A stretch of 64,000 bases of DNA. It comes from Chryseobacterium gambrini (GTDB taxonomy: Bacteria > Bacteroidota > Bacteroidia > Flavobacteriales > Weeksellaceae). Where the stretch lies: the NCBI RefSeq assembly GCF_900156825.1, contig NZ_FTOV01000002.1, positions 434,001 through 498,000 of the forward strand, given 5' to 3'. Under the pieces are notes generated by a model that was not told the origin of the DNA, did not search any database, and saw nothing but the letters and a program-made list of their open reading frames with translations. The first letter of the stretch is position 1. Every line of letters starts with the position of its first letter. Shown in pieces: positions 25,007-35,204 of this stretch. The position numbers and the translations under genes were made by a program.

Positions 25007-26485
25007 ATGAACAAGCAATTATATATACATGAAATTCAGGCTCTTTTTGATGATGTACAGAGATCAGAGGTTTTTGAAGATCAGAAGATGATGACGGATG
25101 CGGTTCCTTTGTTTCCGGTCGAAGAAATTAATGCAAAATATGAAGCGGAAAAGCAGTCGGAAAATTTTGATCTGAAAGAATTTGTCCTGTCAAATTTCGA
25201 TTTTTTAGGAGCTAAAATTTCGATTCAGAGGGAGAATCATCTTCCGATTGAGGAACACATCGAAAAATTATGGGATGAACTGACAAGAACAGCCTATGAG
25301 GAAAAAGGAACTTTGCTGAAACTTCCAAAACCGTATGTGGTTCCGGGAGGGCGTTTTAACGAATTTTTCTACTGGGACAGTTATTACATCATGTTGGGAC
25401 TTCAGGTTTCAGGAAGGGTGGAAATGATGGAAAACATTATTGAAAACTGTTCTTATCTTATTCAAAATTTAGGATTTGTACCGAATGCAAGCCGCACTCA
25501 TTTCTTAAGCCGTTCTCAGCCGCCCTATTTCTCGTTGATGCTGGATCTGCTTTTCGAAACAACAAAAGACGAAAATAACTACATCAGATACTATGACACT
25601 TTAGAAAAGGAATATGCTTTCTGGATGAGCGGAGCTGAAAAACTGGAAAATGGTTCGGCGGTAAATAGAGTGGTGAAAACAATTCACGGAGATGTATTGA
25701 ACAGGTATTATGATGCTGAAAACATACCGCGTCCTGAAAGTTATTTAATTGATATTGAAGACAGTGAAAATGCGGGAGAAGAATTTTACCGAAACATCAG
25801 AAGCGCCTGCGAATCGGGTTGGGATTTTTCCAGCAGATGGTTTGCAGACGGAGAACATATACAGACTATTGAAACGTTGAATCTTGCCGAAGTTGATCTA
25901 AACTGCCTTTTATGGCATTTGGAAAAAACACTCGCAAAATCCTCATCGCTTCAAAAATTAAATGAAAAAGAAATTGATTATTCTGAAAGAGCAGCAAAGC
26001 GAAGACAAATAATAGATCAGTATTTCTGGGACGAAACTTCCGGAACGTACAAGGATTATCATATTCAAAAAAACACAAACACAGCGTCTGAACATATTGC
26101 TGCTCTTTATCCTTTATTCCTGAAAATCGCGAGTGAAGATCAGGCAAAGGCAGTTGCGAAAAATATTGAAGAAAAATTTCTGTATCAGGGAGGTTTGGTA
26201 ACGACTACTCAAAACACAGGTCAGCAATGGGATTTTCCAAACGCTTGGGCGCCGTATCAATGGTTGGGTTATCAGTCGATGAAAAACTACGGTTTTGATG
26301 ATCTGGCTGAAAAAATTAAAAACAACTGGTGCAGCAATGTGGAAAGGGTATACAAAAACACCGGAAAACTGATGGAAAAATACAATGCTTTAGACATCGA
26401 AACCGTTGCAGGAGGCGGAGAATATCCTAATCAGGATGGTTTCGGATGGACAAACGGAGTGTATCTCAAATTAAAAAAGAATTAA
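25007..26485 (+). CDS. treF: Trehalase (glycoside hydrolase family 37)
   Basis: Trehalase splits trehalose into two glucoses. The 492-residue protein carries the GH37 signature 1 PGGRFNEFFYWDSY (about 113-126) and the second signature QWDFPNAWAP (about 406-415); the C-terminus has GGGEYPNQDGFGWTNG. It has no signal peptide and is therefore cytoplasmic, like E. coli TreF. It follows the MFS gene by 1 bp and precedes a TonB-dependent receptor by 28 bp, forming a compact trehalose import-and-use operon. Confidence 0.95.
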   Translation: MNKQLYIHEIQALFDDVQRSEVFEDQKMMTDAVPLFPVEEINAKYEAEKQSENFDLKEFVLSNFDFLGAKISIQRENHLPIEEHIEKLWDELTRTAYEEKGTLLKLPKPYVVPGGRFNEFFYWDSYYIMLGLQVSGRVEMMENIIENCSYLIQNLGFVPNASRTHFLSRSQPPYFSLMLDLLFETTKDENNYIRYYDTLEKEYAFWMSGAEKLENGSAVNRVVKTIHGDVLNRYYDAENIPRPESYLIDIEDSENAGEEFYRNIRSACESGWDFSSRWFADGEHIQTIETLNLAEVDLNCLLWHLEKTLAKSSSLQKLNEKEIDYSERAAKRRQIIDQYFWDETSGTYKDYHIQKNTNTASEHIAALYPLFLKIASEDQAKAVAKNIEEKFLYQGGLVTTTQNTGQQWDFPNAWAPYQWLGYQSMKNYGFDDLAEKIKNNWCSNVERVYKNTGKLMEKYNALDIETVAGGGEYPNQDGFGWTNGVYLKLKKN

Positions 26486-26513
26486 AACTAACAAATAAAA
26501 ATCAAATAAGGCT

Positions 26514-28952
26514 ATGAAAAAAAGATCGATGTTTTTACTTGCCGGTATTGCAACCTTGTATTACAACAACGCATACGCTCAGGAAACTCCTAAAGATTCC
26601 ACGAGATCGGCTTTCATCGAACAGGTGGTTATTACGGGTAACTCTAACCCGAAGAAGAAAATAGAATCGAGTACGGCGATTTCTACTTTTACAGCAAAAG
26701 AAATCCAGAAACAAAACCCGATCAGTGCGGCAGCTTTGCTACAGCGTGTTCCCGGTTTTGCGGTAGAAACTTCCGGTGGTGAAGTAGGAAACAACCTTTT
26801 CGCAAGAGGTATTCCTTCTGCGGGAGCGTATGAATTTGTACAGGTTCAGGAAGATGGTCTTCCCGTGTTTGAAGACGGAGCATTACAGTTTGCGAATGCA
26901 GATAATTTCTTCCGTGTAGACAATTCGGTAAGCAGATTAGAAGCTTTGAGAGGAGGTTCAGGTTCTATTTTTGCGAACAATTCTCCGGGAGGTTTAATTA
27001 ACTTTATTACCAAAGAAGGCGGAAACGATTTCAGAGGAACGGCAAAACTGGAAACCAGTACTTATGGTTTGATGCGTACTGATGTAAATGTAGGAGGAGC
27101 TTTGGTTCAGGATAAATTATTCTTCAATGTAGGAGGTTTTTACAGAACGGATGACGGAATCAGAAAAACAGGTTTTAAAGCCAATCAGGGCGGACAGATC
27201 AGAATGAATCTGAAATATGTTTTCGATAAAGGTTATGCCAAAATCTATTACAAAAAACTGGATGACAGAAATACATTTTTCCTTCCGATTCCTTTGGTAC
27301 AGAACGGAAATGATCTGAAAGAGTTTTCCGGTTTTGATGCCAATTACGGAACGTACAGTTACAGAAACATCAGTCAGTTGAATATTCCACAAGTAGGCGG
27401 AGGATTTTTCAGCAGAAATTTAGAGGATGGAATTCATCCGAAAGTTGATGTTCTGGGAGCGGAATTCAAATATGATCTTGGTAGCAATTTCTCTGTTTTA
27501 AACAAGACAAGATATACCAATATCAATATGAATTATACGGGAATTTTCCCTGCAGGCGGACCTCAAAGTGCGGCTGATTTTGCTAAAGGGGCAGGAATTG
27601 CAGGAAATACATTCCAATATTCAATGGTAAGCAACGGAGCGGTGGTAAATCCGGGCTACGTTCAGAAATTAGGATTCTGGGCAATCGATAAGCAGATGAA
27701 TAATTTTGTGAACGATTTGCAGTTCAGTTATAAGTTTGATAAAGGGAATGTAACGGCTGGTTTCTACAAATCTAACTGGAAATCCCATCAATACTGGAAC
27801 TGGAGCAATATTTTAACTACCGCTTCAGACAAACCGGAATTGCTGAATTTGGTGGATACTTCATTAACGCCAAACAGTGTAGGTTATTCTAAAACGTACA
27901 ATGGGGTTACCAATATGTCGTTCCTGTTGAGAGATTCTCAGATTCAGGGAAGTCTGAATGATCTTTATCTGAATTTGGATTACAACATTACCGATGATCT
28001 TAGTTTTAACGGAGGAATTCGTTACAGCCGAGATTTCTATAAAGGTTACGGGGTGAACACGACGAGCGGAAATCTTAACAATTCCGGATTGACTACTGAC
28101 GGAACGCACAGTTTTGCAACAACCACTGCGGACGAAAATATGTCTGTTTTAGGCAATAAATACACGTACTGGAATTTTGATGTGAATAAAGTTTCTTTCA
28201 CAACGGCGCTGAATTATAAAATCAATAAAGAAAATGCAGTGTATGCCCGTTTCTCCAATGGTTTCAGATCGCCGAATGAGGAAGCGTACTACAACAATAT
28301 GAATAATTTATCTGTTGTAAAGCCGGTAACAACCAATCAGTTGGAAGTGGGGTATAAGTACTACTCAAGAACGTTTGATGTGGCGGTAATTCCGTTCTAT
28401 TCTACATTGAAAAATCTTTCGTTTACCGATGTGTATTCAGACGGAAGCTCAGAGAACAAATTTGCAAATACCACGAACTTAGGAGTTGAGCTGGAAGGAT
28501 ACGCAAGATTATTCAACAACGTGTTTGAAGTAACATTCAACGGAACGATCCAAAGTCCGAAATACAAAGACTTCACGGGAAGAAATGCAGACGGATCTAC
28601 ATTCAATTATGACGGAAATACCGTGAGAAGAATGCCGAAATTCTACTTTAATATTTCTCCTGCGGTAAATCTTACCAAAGAATGGAGAGCTTATGTAAGC
28701 ATGAATTACTACGGAAAACGTTTTCAGGATGAGAAAAATGCGCAGACTCTGCCTTCTTTCTCAGAATTTGGAGCGGGAACTTCTTATCAGTTAGGCAAAA
28801 TCCGTTTTGCGGTGGACGGAACCAATATCTTTAATACCATCGGAATTACAGAAGGTGATCCAAGAGCCGGATCTCCATCGGGAGACGGAATTATTATGGC
28901 AAGACCAATTATGGGTGCTGCGGTAAGAGCTTCCATTACGCTGGATTTCTAA
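26514..28952 (+). CDS. TonB-dependent outer-membrane receptor
   Basis: The 812-residue receptor starts with a signal peptide (MKKRSMFLLAGIATLYYNNAYAQ). A plug domain follows (about 40-170: QVVITGNSNPKKKIESSTAISTFTAKEIQ, 'AAALLQRVPGFAVET', 'ALRGGSGSIFANNSPGGLINF'), then a long beta-barrel ending in aromatic ITLDF. It lacks the CarboxypepD-like N-terminal domain of SusC proteins. Its place at the end of the MFS-trehalase operon suggests that it brings trehalose, or a trehalose-containing oligosaccharide, across the outer membrane. Confidence 0.93.
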   Translation: MKKRSMFLLAGIATLYYNNAYAQETPKDSTRSAFIEQVVITGNSNPKKKIESSTAISTFTAKEIQKQNPISAAALLQRVPGFAVETSGGEVGNNLFARGIPSAGAYEFVQVQEDGLPVFEDGALQFANADNFFRVDNSVSRLEALRGGSGSIFANNSPGGLINFITKEGGNDFRGTAKLETSTYGLMRTDVNVGGALVQDKLFFNVGGFYRTDDGIRKTGFKANQGGQIRMNLKYVFDKGYAKIYYKKLDDRNTFFLPIPLVQNGNDLKEFSGFDANYGTYSYRNISQLNIPQVGGGFFSRNLEDGIHPKVDVLGAEFKYDLGSNFSVLNKTRYTNINMNYTGIFPAGGPQSAADFAKGAGIAGNTFQYSMVSNGAVVNPGYVQKLGFWAIDKQMNNFVNDLQFSYKFDKGNVTAGFYKSNWKSHQYWNWSNILTTASDKPELLNLVDTSLTPNSVGYSKTYNGVTNMSFLLRDSQIQGSLNDLYLNLDYNITDDLSFNGGIRYSRDFYKGYGVNTTSGNLNNSGLTTDGTHSFATTTADENMSVLGNKYTYWNFDVNKVSFTTALNYKINKENAVYARFSNGFRSPNEEAYYNNMNNLSVVKPVTTNQLEVGYKYYSRTFDVAVIPFYSTLKNLSFTDVYSDGSSENKFANTTNLGVELEGYARLFNNVFEVTFNGTIQSPKYKDFTGRNADGSTFNYDGNTVRRMPKFYFNISPAVNLTKEWRAYVSMNYYGKRFQDEKNAQTLPSFSEFGAGTSYQLGKIRFAVDGTNIFNTIGITEGDPRAGSPSGDGIIMARPIMGAAVRASITLDF

Positions 28953-28976
28953 AATTTATTTCTTCATATAATTGAT

Positions 28977-29008
28977 AAAACCGTCAGGAATTTTTCTGAC
29001 GGTTTTTT
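28977..29008 (+). terminator. Intrinsic terminator of the trehalose locus
   Basis: Perfect 11-bp stem AAAACCGTCAG/CTGACGGTTTT with a T run, 24 bp after the receptor stop. Confidence 0.88.
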
Positions 29009-29159
29009 GTTATTTACGAACGTTTTACAAAGGCATGGAATAAAAATTTGATCTATTTTCTAATGACTCCACTTTCCTTCAAATTCCAATATCTCGTTAT
29101 CTCTTTTTGTGGTAAATAATTTTTTGTTATTATAATTCTTTAAAGAGTTCTTTTGGCAA

Positions 29160-29193
29160 TACTATACCAAAGAAAACTTTCTTTGGTATAGTA
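29160..29193. repeat. 13-bp perfect inverted repeat after the surface-protein gene
   Basis: TACTATACCAAAG and CTTTGGTATAGTA flank an 8-bp spacer, 9 bp downstream of the minus-strand stop at 29203. There is no U tract, so it may stabilise the mRNA 3' end or bind a protein rather than terminate. Confidence 0.6.
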
Positions 29194-29202
29194 AAAAGAT
29201 TC

Positions 29203-32046
29203 TTAATTTTTTATACAGCGCATACTTGTACCAGTGGTTTTATAATAATCTAAAGTTTGTGTAAGTGGGGAAACCGTATCACTAAAATATCTGTAATAAC
29301 CCCATCCATTTGACAAATTATCATTACTTGTTCCATACAGTCCTCTTCCTACAACACCTATAGTCCCCGAATCAGGTTCTCTTCTTTCTCCTGCAGAAAT
29401 TTTCAAAATAGAATTAGCCGCTGTAGTTAAGTTTGTAATGCCCGCGGAGGTAACATAATTAGACCACTCAGTAGTGGTGGGTACTCTATATCCGCTTGGG
29501 CAAGGATTATTAACTGCATTTACACCTGTCCAAATTGTTCTGTCACCATTCCCCCAATTACCGGATCCACCTCCGTATTTAATAAATAAAGCATCGGTAG
29601 GATTAGCACTTTGAGTAAAAGTAGTTCCGTTAACAGTTGTTGACGTAGTAGCTGAAGTTCTTGTTATCAACTCATGTCCATCAGGTTTTCTACCCCATTG
29701 AAATAAGCTTCCATAAGCCAAATGGTCTGTAGCGCTTGTAGCCTGCTGTGCAGGGTTAAAGCTTGCGTGGTTAGTATCTGCATAATGAGCTCCTAAATTA
29801 TTATTAAGCCAAGTGTTGCCGTCTTCTCCTGTTACCGGCAGGTATAACATATTATGCGAAGTACTATTACCTGTATTATCTGCCATACCAAACATCTTAT
29901 CAGGAATTCCAGAAATATCTCTTACCTGATAAGTCGTGGTATTGTACGCATTGTTATAAGGATATACCAAACTTGCTAAAAGAACTCCTAAAGTATCATT
30001 ACCAAGACCGGCATTAAGGTCTAATTTTTTAGCGTTCAGCACACCTCCTACAGATGCTATCGTTGCTGTAATATATTTGGTTGCAGAAGTATATGCCTGT
30101 GATGTCCAAGAAAGAGTAACATTTCTGCTTATCCCATCTTCTGTAAGATTAGCAGGTACATTTACTGTAGTAGAATATGCAGGTAAGGTATTACTTGCCG
30201 TAGCTGTTACCGGTATTCTTACTGTAACACCTGTTGTAGTCAGAGTACCTTGTACATTTATTGTAATGGCCTCATTGCTGCCATCAGCAGCCTGTACATT
30301 TGTAGAAGCAGGAACTGTAGGCGCAGTATATGGTAAATAATCCTGATCATATATAGAAGCTATCAGATGTACTCTATTCTGAGCCAATGTTATAGATGTA
30401 GGAATAGTAATAGCTGCAGTTACGGGAAGAGAAAAAGTACAACTCTGTCCGCCAAACGTAATAGCAAAGTTTGCTGTACCACTACCAATAGGTGTACCGG
30501 AGATAGTATAAGTAAGGTTACCAGCACCAGAATTAAGCGTACCTGCCTGTAAAGTCGCAGTTAACCCAGTAACGCCAGTGGAAGATATACCCGCACCTGC
30601 AGAATAAGAATTTCCATTACCCCCGGTATAAGGGATAGTAGCGGTACCAGTATAGGCAACATTCTGGTTAGCACTTGACGGGCTATAGCTTCCGGAAGAA
30701 CAATTAAGAGAAGTTACAGTAGCAGAGGGCGAATTTACCGTTCTGGTAAAACTACAGCTACTTCCTCCAAGTGTAATGGCAAATTGAGCAGTACCGGCAG
30801 AGCTCGGTGTTCCAGAGATGATATAAACGACTGATCCTGAACCATTATTCACAGAACCAGCACTAAGAGACGCTGTAAGTCCTGAAACGCCAGAAGATGA
30901 AACACTTTGAGAAGGATATGCCCCTCCATTACCACCGGTATAGCTTACTGTTTGGGAAACACCGGAAGAAGCAACACCTGCCGTTAAAGTACCAGTCGGA
31001 GTACTTCCTGCACAATCTAAAACAGATACTGCACCTGCACCGTTAACATTAATCGTAAAAGTACAGCTATAGCTGCCAAAAGCAAAGAGAAAAGAAGCTA
31101 CTCCAGAGCCAATAGGAGTTCCAGAAATTGTAAAAATAAAATTTCCGCCATTTCCGTTGGTAAGAATACCAGAATTAAGAACTGCAGTTAATCCTGTTAC
31201 TCCTGTACTGTTGATTAGCTGGCTACTGTATGCTATACCGTTACCTCCTGTATAAGGAACAGATATGTATACCCCATTTACAGAAGAGCCTGAAACCACA
31301 GATCCTGTCTGTGTAGCAGAAGCACAGTTTAATCCACTAATCATGGGACTAGTAAGTGTTCCTAAACAATCAGACCAAGAATTACTTTGATAGACTTTTA
31401 TACATTTATTAGCAATATCATAGATCAACATTCCATTTTCAGGAACTGCAATTGCTGAAGTATTGGGAACACGGGTTATTAGCAAAGCTTTGTTTTCAGA
31501 GGTGAGATCTAGAATAGCAGAAACAAGAGGGGAATCTGTTCCTATTCCAACATTCCCATTGTCTTTTGCGACAAAATCTGTTCCTACATCTCTTGCTGTC
31601 GCTCCATCCGATTTGGTTCCTAATTTTACCAAAATATTACCAGGATCATTTATTCAAGCATCATCTGTCTTATCTCCTCCCATAGAAGACCAAATACTCC
31701 CATTCCAATAGTAGAATCCTTTAGAGAAAGAACCCGCATCTGCAATAAGGTAAACCAGCTGTCCGTTTACCGTTCCATTAACAGTAAGATCGTTTACTCT
31801 GGGTACCAGTATGCCGTCTTTAGCTGTCACCGCTCCCAGATGATTTGTTCCCCTTATATCCAGAGTAGTTTCTGGTGTAGGAGTATTGATTCCCATCTGG
31901 GAAAATGTCCCAATACCTACAAGAGTAAAGGCTAATAACAAAATCCTATTAATCAGCTTTCTTATAAAAGCATTACAATGATTAGCATGTGTGTTAATAC
32001 TTCTAACATTCACTTGCTTTAACGAAAATAATTTTGTGTTTTTCAT
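29203..32046 (-). pseudogene. FISUMP-domain surface protein gene interrupted by an in-frame TGA
   Basis: Read through, this is one 947-codon gene. Codons 1-130 (to 31654) give a signal peptide (long basic lead, then LAFTLVGIGTFSQ) and an N-terminal module MGINTPTPETTLDIRG...GFYYWNGSIW...DDA. TGA at 31654-31656 follows, and the same frame continues INDPGNILVKLGT for another 816 codons with no other stop. Related proteins have Trp (DDAW) there. The remainder has NGNVGIGT, three ~95-residue beta repeats (YTGGNG...ISGTP...FG..SCTF) and a C-terminal FISUMP domain (NPCPSGYRVPTTTEW). It could be a nonsense mutant, a recoded gene or a sequence error. A separate downstream protein could start at TTG 31632. 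Confidence 0.75.
31654..31656 (-). other. In-frame TGA at an expected Trp codon (upstream context DDA)
   Basis: The minus strand reads GAT GCT TGA ATA AAT. Coding continues in the same frame on both sides; a G instead of the last A would restore TGG (Trp). Confidence 0.8.
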
Positions 32047-32071
32047 ACTTTGTTGTTTAATTTATTATAAT

Positions 32072-33673
32072 TTATTCTATCATATTAGGCCACCAATTTG
32101 AGCCATCACAAATAATATCAATAAACTGAAATCTCATGTTATTTCCGGTGATGGTTAACACATTACTTCCGGTAGGTTTAGTGACACCAGAAGGCAGTGT
32201 ACCTGCGGCTGACATGTCTGCAGTAGAAACTCCATTTATAATAAAATTAGGCGGATTTCCTCCAAACAGATAAAAACGTATTAATTTTCCGGCAAAAGCG
32301 GTAGTAGGTGTTGGCAAGGTGAGTGTATGTATTCTATCTACAAAATAAAAATCCGCTAATTGTGAAGGGATAAATGCTGACATATCAGTTGTCCCGCTAA
32401 GTGTTAACGCTGGACCAATCCTTACTGGTATAAATGGAGTGGATTTTAAATCTCCAGTGGTGGCATCTGCGGTAACAAAAGAGTCTGTATTAGCGTAAGT
32501 ATTTGTAAGTACAGTAGGGTTTCTAATAGTACCAATTACATGAAATGCTGTTTGTGGATTATTGGTTCCTATCCCTACTTTTCCAGATGCGGATGGAGTT
32601 GATGTATTACTAGCTGCTGACATGCCGGTTCCATAAATTAGGTTACCAATATTAAGCTGGTCGTCACCCGCATCATTGGGAAGGTTAACTGTACCTATCA
32701 GAATATTCCTGTTACCCATGGCGGTAGATACTGCCCTATAACCCGCCTGATATCCAATGAATATGTTATTAGAACCTGAAGTATTATTATTACCGGACCG
32801 ACCACCTAAATATACATTGTTAGATCCTGCTGTATTTTGCTGCCCGGCTTGATGTCCTACTCCCGTATTATTTGTTCCTGTGGTACTTCCTCCTAAACTT
32901 AAATGACCAATTGCTGTATTGGGCCCACTGGTTGTGTTAGAGTTTAAAGCATTGGTACCTACCGCAACATTTTCAGATCCTGTTGTCATAGAGGATAGGG
33001 TTCCTAAACCAATTGCTACATTACTGCTTCCAGTTGCCAATGATGATAATGAATTAGCTCCTACAGCTGTATTTTGCCCAGAGGTAGTTGATGCAGCTAA
33101 GGCTGACCTGCCTATAGCCGTATTTAAGTTTCCGGTAGTAACAGATTTTAGTGCGGAAGTACCGAAAGCTGTATTATAGGCAAAGTTATTGGCAACTGTT
33201 GGTCCGTCATAGCCAAAATAGGTATTGAATGTATTGATTCTTCCTGAATTAACGTTATTCATTTTGAATATTAAGTCTTGTGCATCTTTAGTCCCGATAA
33301 AATTGGTAGCAGAGCTCGTACCTGTATTTCCAGTAGTGTGTCAATCATCCCCTTGTATGAATTGCCAAAGCGCGCCATCAAAGTAATAATATCCAATCTG
33401 TGTGATATTGATCCTTTGGGATGATGTATCTCCGCCAGAGATATCTGTAACATATATTATTGCACCTATTTGATTTGTACCATACAATATGTTTCCTTTA
33501 GCAGTTAGCTGTGCTCGAGTCAATCTGGGAGCAATAACCCCGTCAATAGTTGTTAAGGAGTTTGCAACCCCAACTATGTCTAATGTGCCTCTAGGATCTG
33601 TTGTGTTAATTCCTACTTGGGCGGGTAACAACAAACCTGTAAAAAAAAATGTAATTAAGACAATTTGTTTCAT
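32072..33673 (-). pseudogene. Surface protein with YadA-head-like repeats, interrupted by an in-frame TGA
   Basis: Read through, this is one 533-codon gene. It starts MKQIVLITFFFTGLLLPAQVGINTT (in pieces), a signal peptide plus the same N-terminal module as its downstream neighbour, ending YYYFDGALWQFIQGDD. Codon 111 is TGA (33341-33343), after which the frame continues HTTGNTGTSSATNFIGTKDA with no further stop; homologous sequences read GDDWHTTGN. The next part has ~14-residue repeats (NTAIGRSAL, NTAVGANSL, NVAIGLGTL, NVAVGTNAL) like YadA/tail-fibre heads, then GKVGIGTNNPQTAFHV. It ends 25 bp before the next gene. A product from ATG 33262 (396 aa) would lack a signal peptide. Confidence 0.75.
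33341..33343 (-). other. In-frame TGA at an expected Trp codon (upstream context GDD)
   Basis: The minus strand reads GAT GAT TGA CAC ACT. The frame is open for 110 codons before and 422 after. Changing the last A to G restores the expected Trp. Confidence 0.8.
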
Positions 33674-34069
33674 GATTTAAGTATTTGTTTTTATATGATT
33701 CAGCGATGAAATAAAAAGTGAAAAAGCTACTGTGTTGTGCTGTAACAAGTAGTAAAAGCCGCAACATTTTTTGTAACTAAAATGATATAATTATATTTTA
33801 ATTTTCTATTTTTCATCACCTATTTGTTGAAAAAGTAATAAAAATTATGTTTTTATAAGTGCAATTAAAGTTAATTATTTTTTATTAAAATAATAAAAAA
33901 AGTTTATTTTTTTTATTATGTTATAAATAAATTAATGCTTAATTTGATAATATATCAAAATATATTGAAAAAGTTTCTTGTGGAAAAGGTGATTTTTAGG
34001 CAGGTTATGACTAAGATAATATCTGCTAGTATTTTTTAGTAAGGAGTAGAAAAAGAATATTTGACGCGA
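33674..34069. other. AT-rich intergenic region (396 bp) without a gene
   Basis: Long A/T runs (TTTTTTTATTAT-like) and no supported frame. It must contain the promoter of the surface-protein pair and the 3' end of the phosphotransferase transcript; I see no perfect TAnnTTTG box or clear terminator. Confidence 0.5.
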
Positions 34070-35065
34070 TCAAGTATGTATTTCAATAGAATGATAAGCC
34101 ATCCATCGTTTTAAATTTCCAACCATCCTTTTCAGATGATCTTCATTCAGGAAGATATTTGTCCAGAATTCAAATCTGTCGCACTGCACACTGATGTAAT
34201 ACGTCATGACAGCTAAACAGGCGTAAGATAAGAACTTTTTTTCTTCGTTGCTGATTGCTGTTGCCATTTCATAACCCTGTAAAAAACTTTCTGATTTTAC
34301 CCGATATTCTTCCTCGTTCAGGTTGGTTGCCAAAAGCTGAAACAGGAAGTAGGAAATATCAAAACATAAATAGCCGTTTCCGCAGAAATCAAAATCAAAA
34401 AAAGTAACTTCCTTTTCATTATCAATATGCAGATTATCAAACCAGACATCAAGATGTACGCTTCCGTATCTTATTTTTTGTCTGTCGAAAGTTTCGAATT
34501 TAAGGCTTAAAAATTCAGATAATTTCTCCAGAAAAATAACTTCGGAATTACCATCGTTAAAGAATTTTTTTATTTTTTCAACAGGATTTATAAGCAGATT
34601 TTTCGCATCATAAGAAATCCTGTTCAGTTCAAAATGCTCTGCCGACTGATGAACTCTGGCTAAAGCCTGTCCGATCAGAAAACTTGTTTCTGGTGAAAAT
34701 TTTGCTGTCTTTATGCCTTTCGCATAGGAAAATAAAACGCCGAACCTTTTTCCTTCCGGTGCTTCAATTTCCTGAATATAGTTGCCAAATTTGTCTGCAA
34801 TAGGAAAAGCAACCTGCCGGTTTGCGTCTTTTAAATGAAGAAGAAGCTTTAGTTCTTCCTCAATTTCAGATTTTGTCCGCCAATGATGAGTATACACCCT
34901 GAAAACAAATTTCTTTTCCTCATCATGAACCATGTACAAATGATTCATGGCAAGCCGAAAGATGTGGCACTCGGTTTTAGCGCTCAGTCCGTATTTTTGT
35001 TGAATAAGATATCCGAGATACACGGGATCAAGCGTACTGTTTATGGTAGGGAATTTTTCTGTCAT
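34070..35065 (-). CDS. APH-family phosphotransferase (kinase-like)
   Basis: The 331-residue protein has the aminoglycoside-phosphotransferase/choline-kinase fold: an N-lobe with FVFRVYTHHWRTKSEIEEE (Lys/Arg near the nucleotide site), the catalytic loop GSVHLDVWFDNLHID (about 206-220; HxDxxxxN) and the metal-binding FFDFDFCGNGYLCFDISYF. Such proteins phosphorylate small hydroxyl compounds; antibiotic resistance cannot be inferred. It stands alone, ends with TGA, and is followed by the AT-rich gap. Confidence 0.88.
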   Translation of the reverse strand: MTEKFPTINSTLDPVYLGYLIQQKYGLSAKTECHIFRLAMNHLYMVHDEEKKFVFRVYTHHWRTKSEIEEELKLLLHLKDANRQVAFPIADKFGNYIQEIEAPEGKRFGVLFSYAKGIKTAKFSPETSFLIGQALARVHQSAEHFELNRISYDAKNLLINPVEKIKKFFNDGNSEVIFLEKLSEFLSLKFETFDRQKIRYGSVHLDVWFDNLHIDNEKEVTFFDFDFCGNGYLCFDISYFLFQLLATNLNEEEYRVKSESFLQGYEMATAISNEEKKFLSYACLAVMTYYISVQCDRFEFWTNIFLNEDHLKRMVGNLKRWMAYHSIEIHT

Positions 35066-35204
35066 TAATTCTTTATTTCTGTTTAATCGTGAGTGAACAG
35101 TACTTTATATGAAAGAATCTTGTTTTAAGCAAATGCAAATGAGGTAGTTTAAAACAAAACTGTTTGCTTCTAAACTCTCTTAGCTCATCCACACTCAAAC
35201 ACTC

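Noticed and set aside
32440..33262. Repeated DNA words in the surface-protein gene as a possible CRISPR array
   Set aside because: The repeats are in frame and encode ~14-residue YadA-like protein repeats with variable length and no spacers.
29203..33673. Selenocysteine or a reassigned UGA code as explanation for the in-frame TGA codons
   Set aside because: No convincing SECIS-like stem follows either codon, homologous sequence suggests Trp rather than Cys/Sec, other Trp codons are TGG, and TGA is used as a normal stop at 34070.
34070..35065. Antibiotic resistance by the APH-fold kinase
   Set aside because: The fold is shared with many kinases of unrelated substrates; no resistance-specific motif or mobile context is visible.
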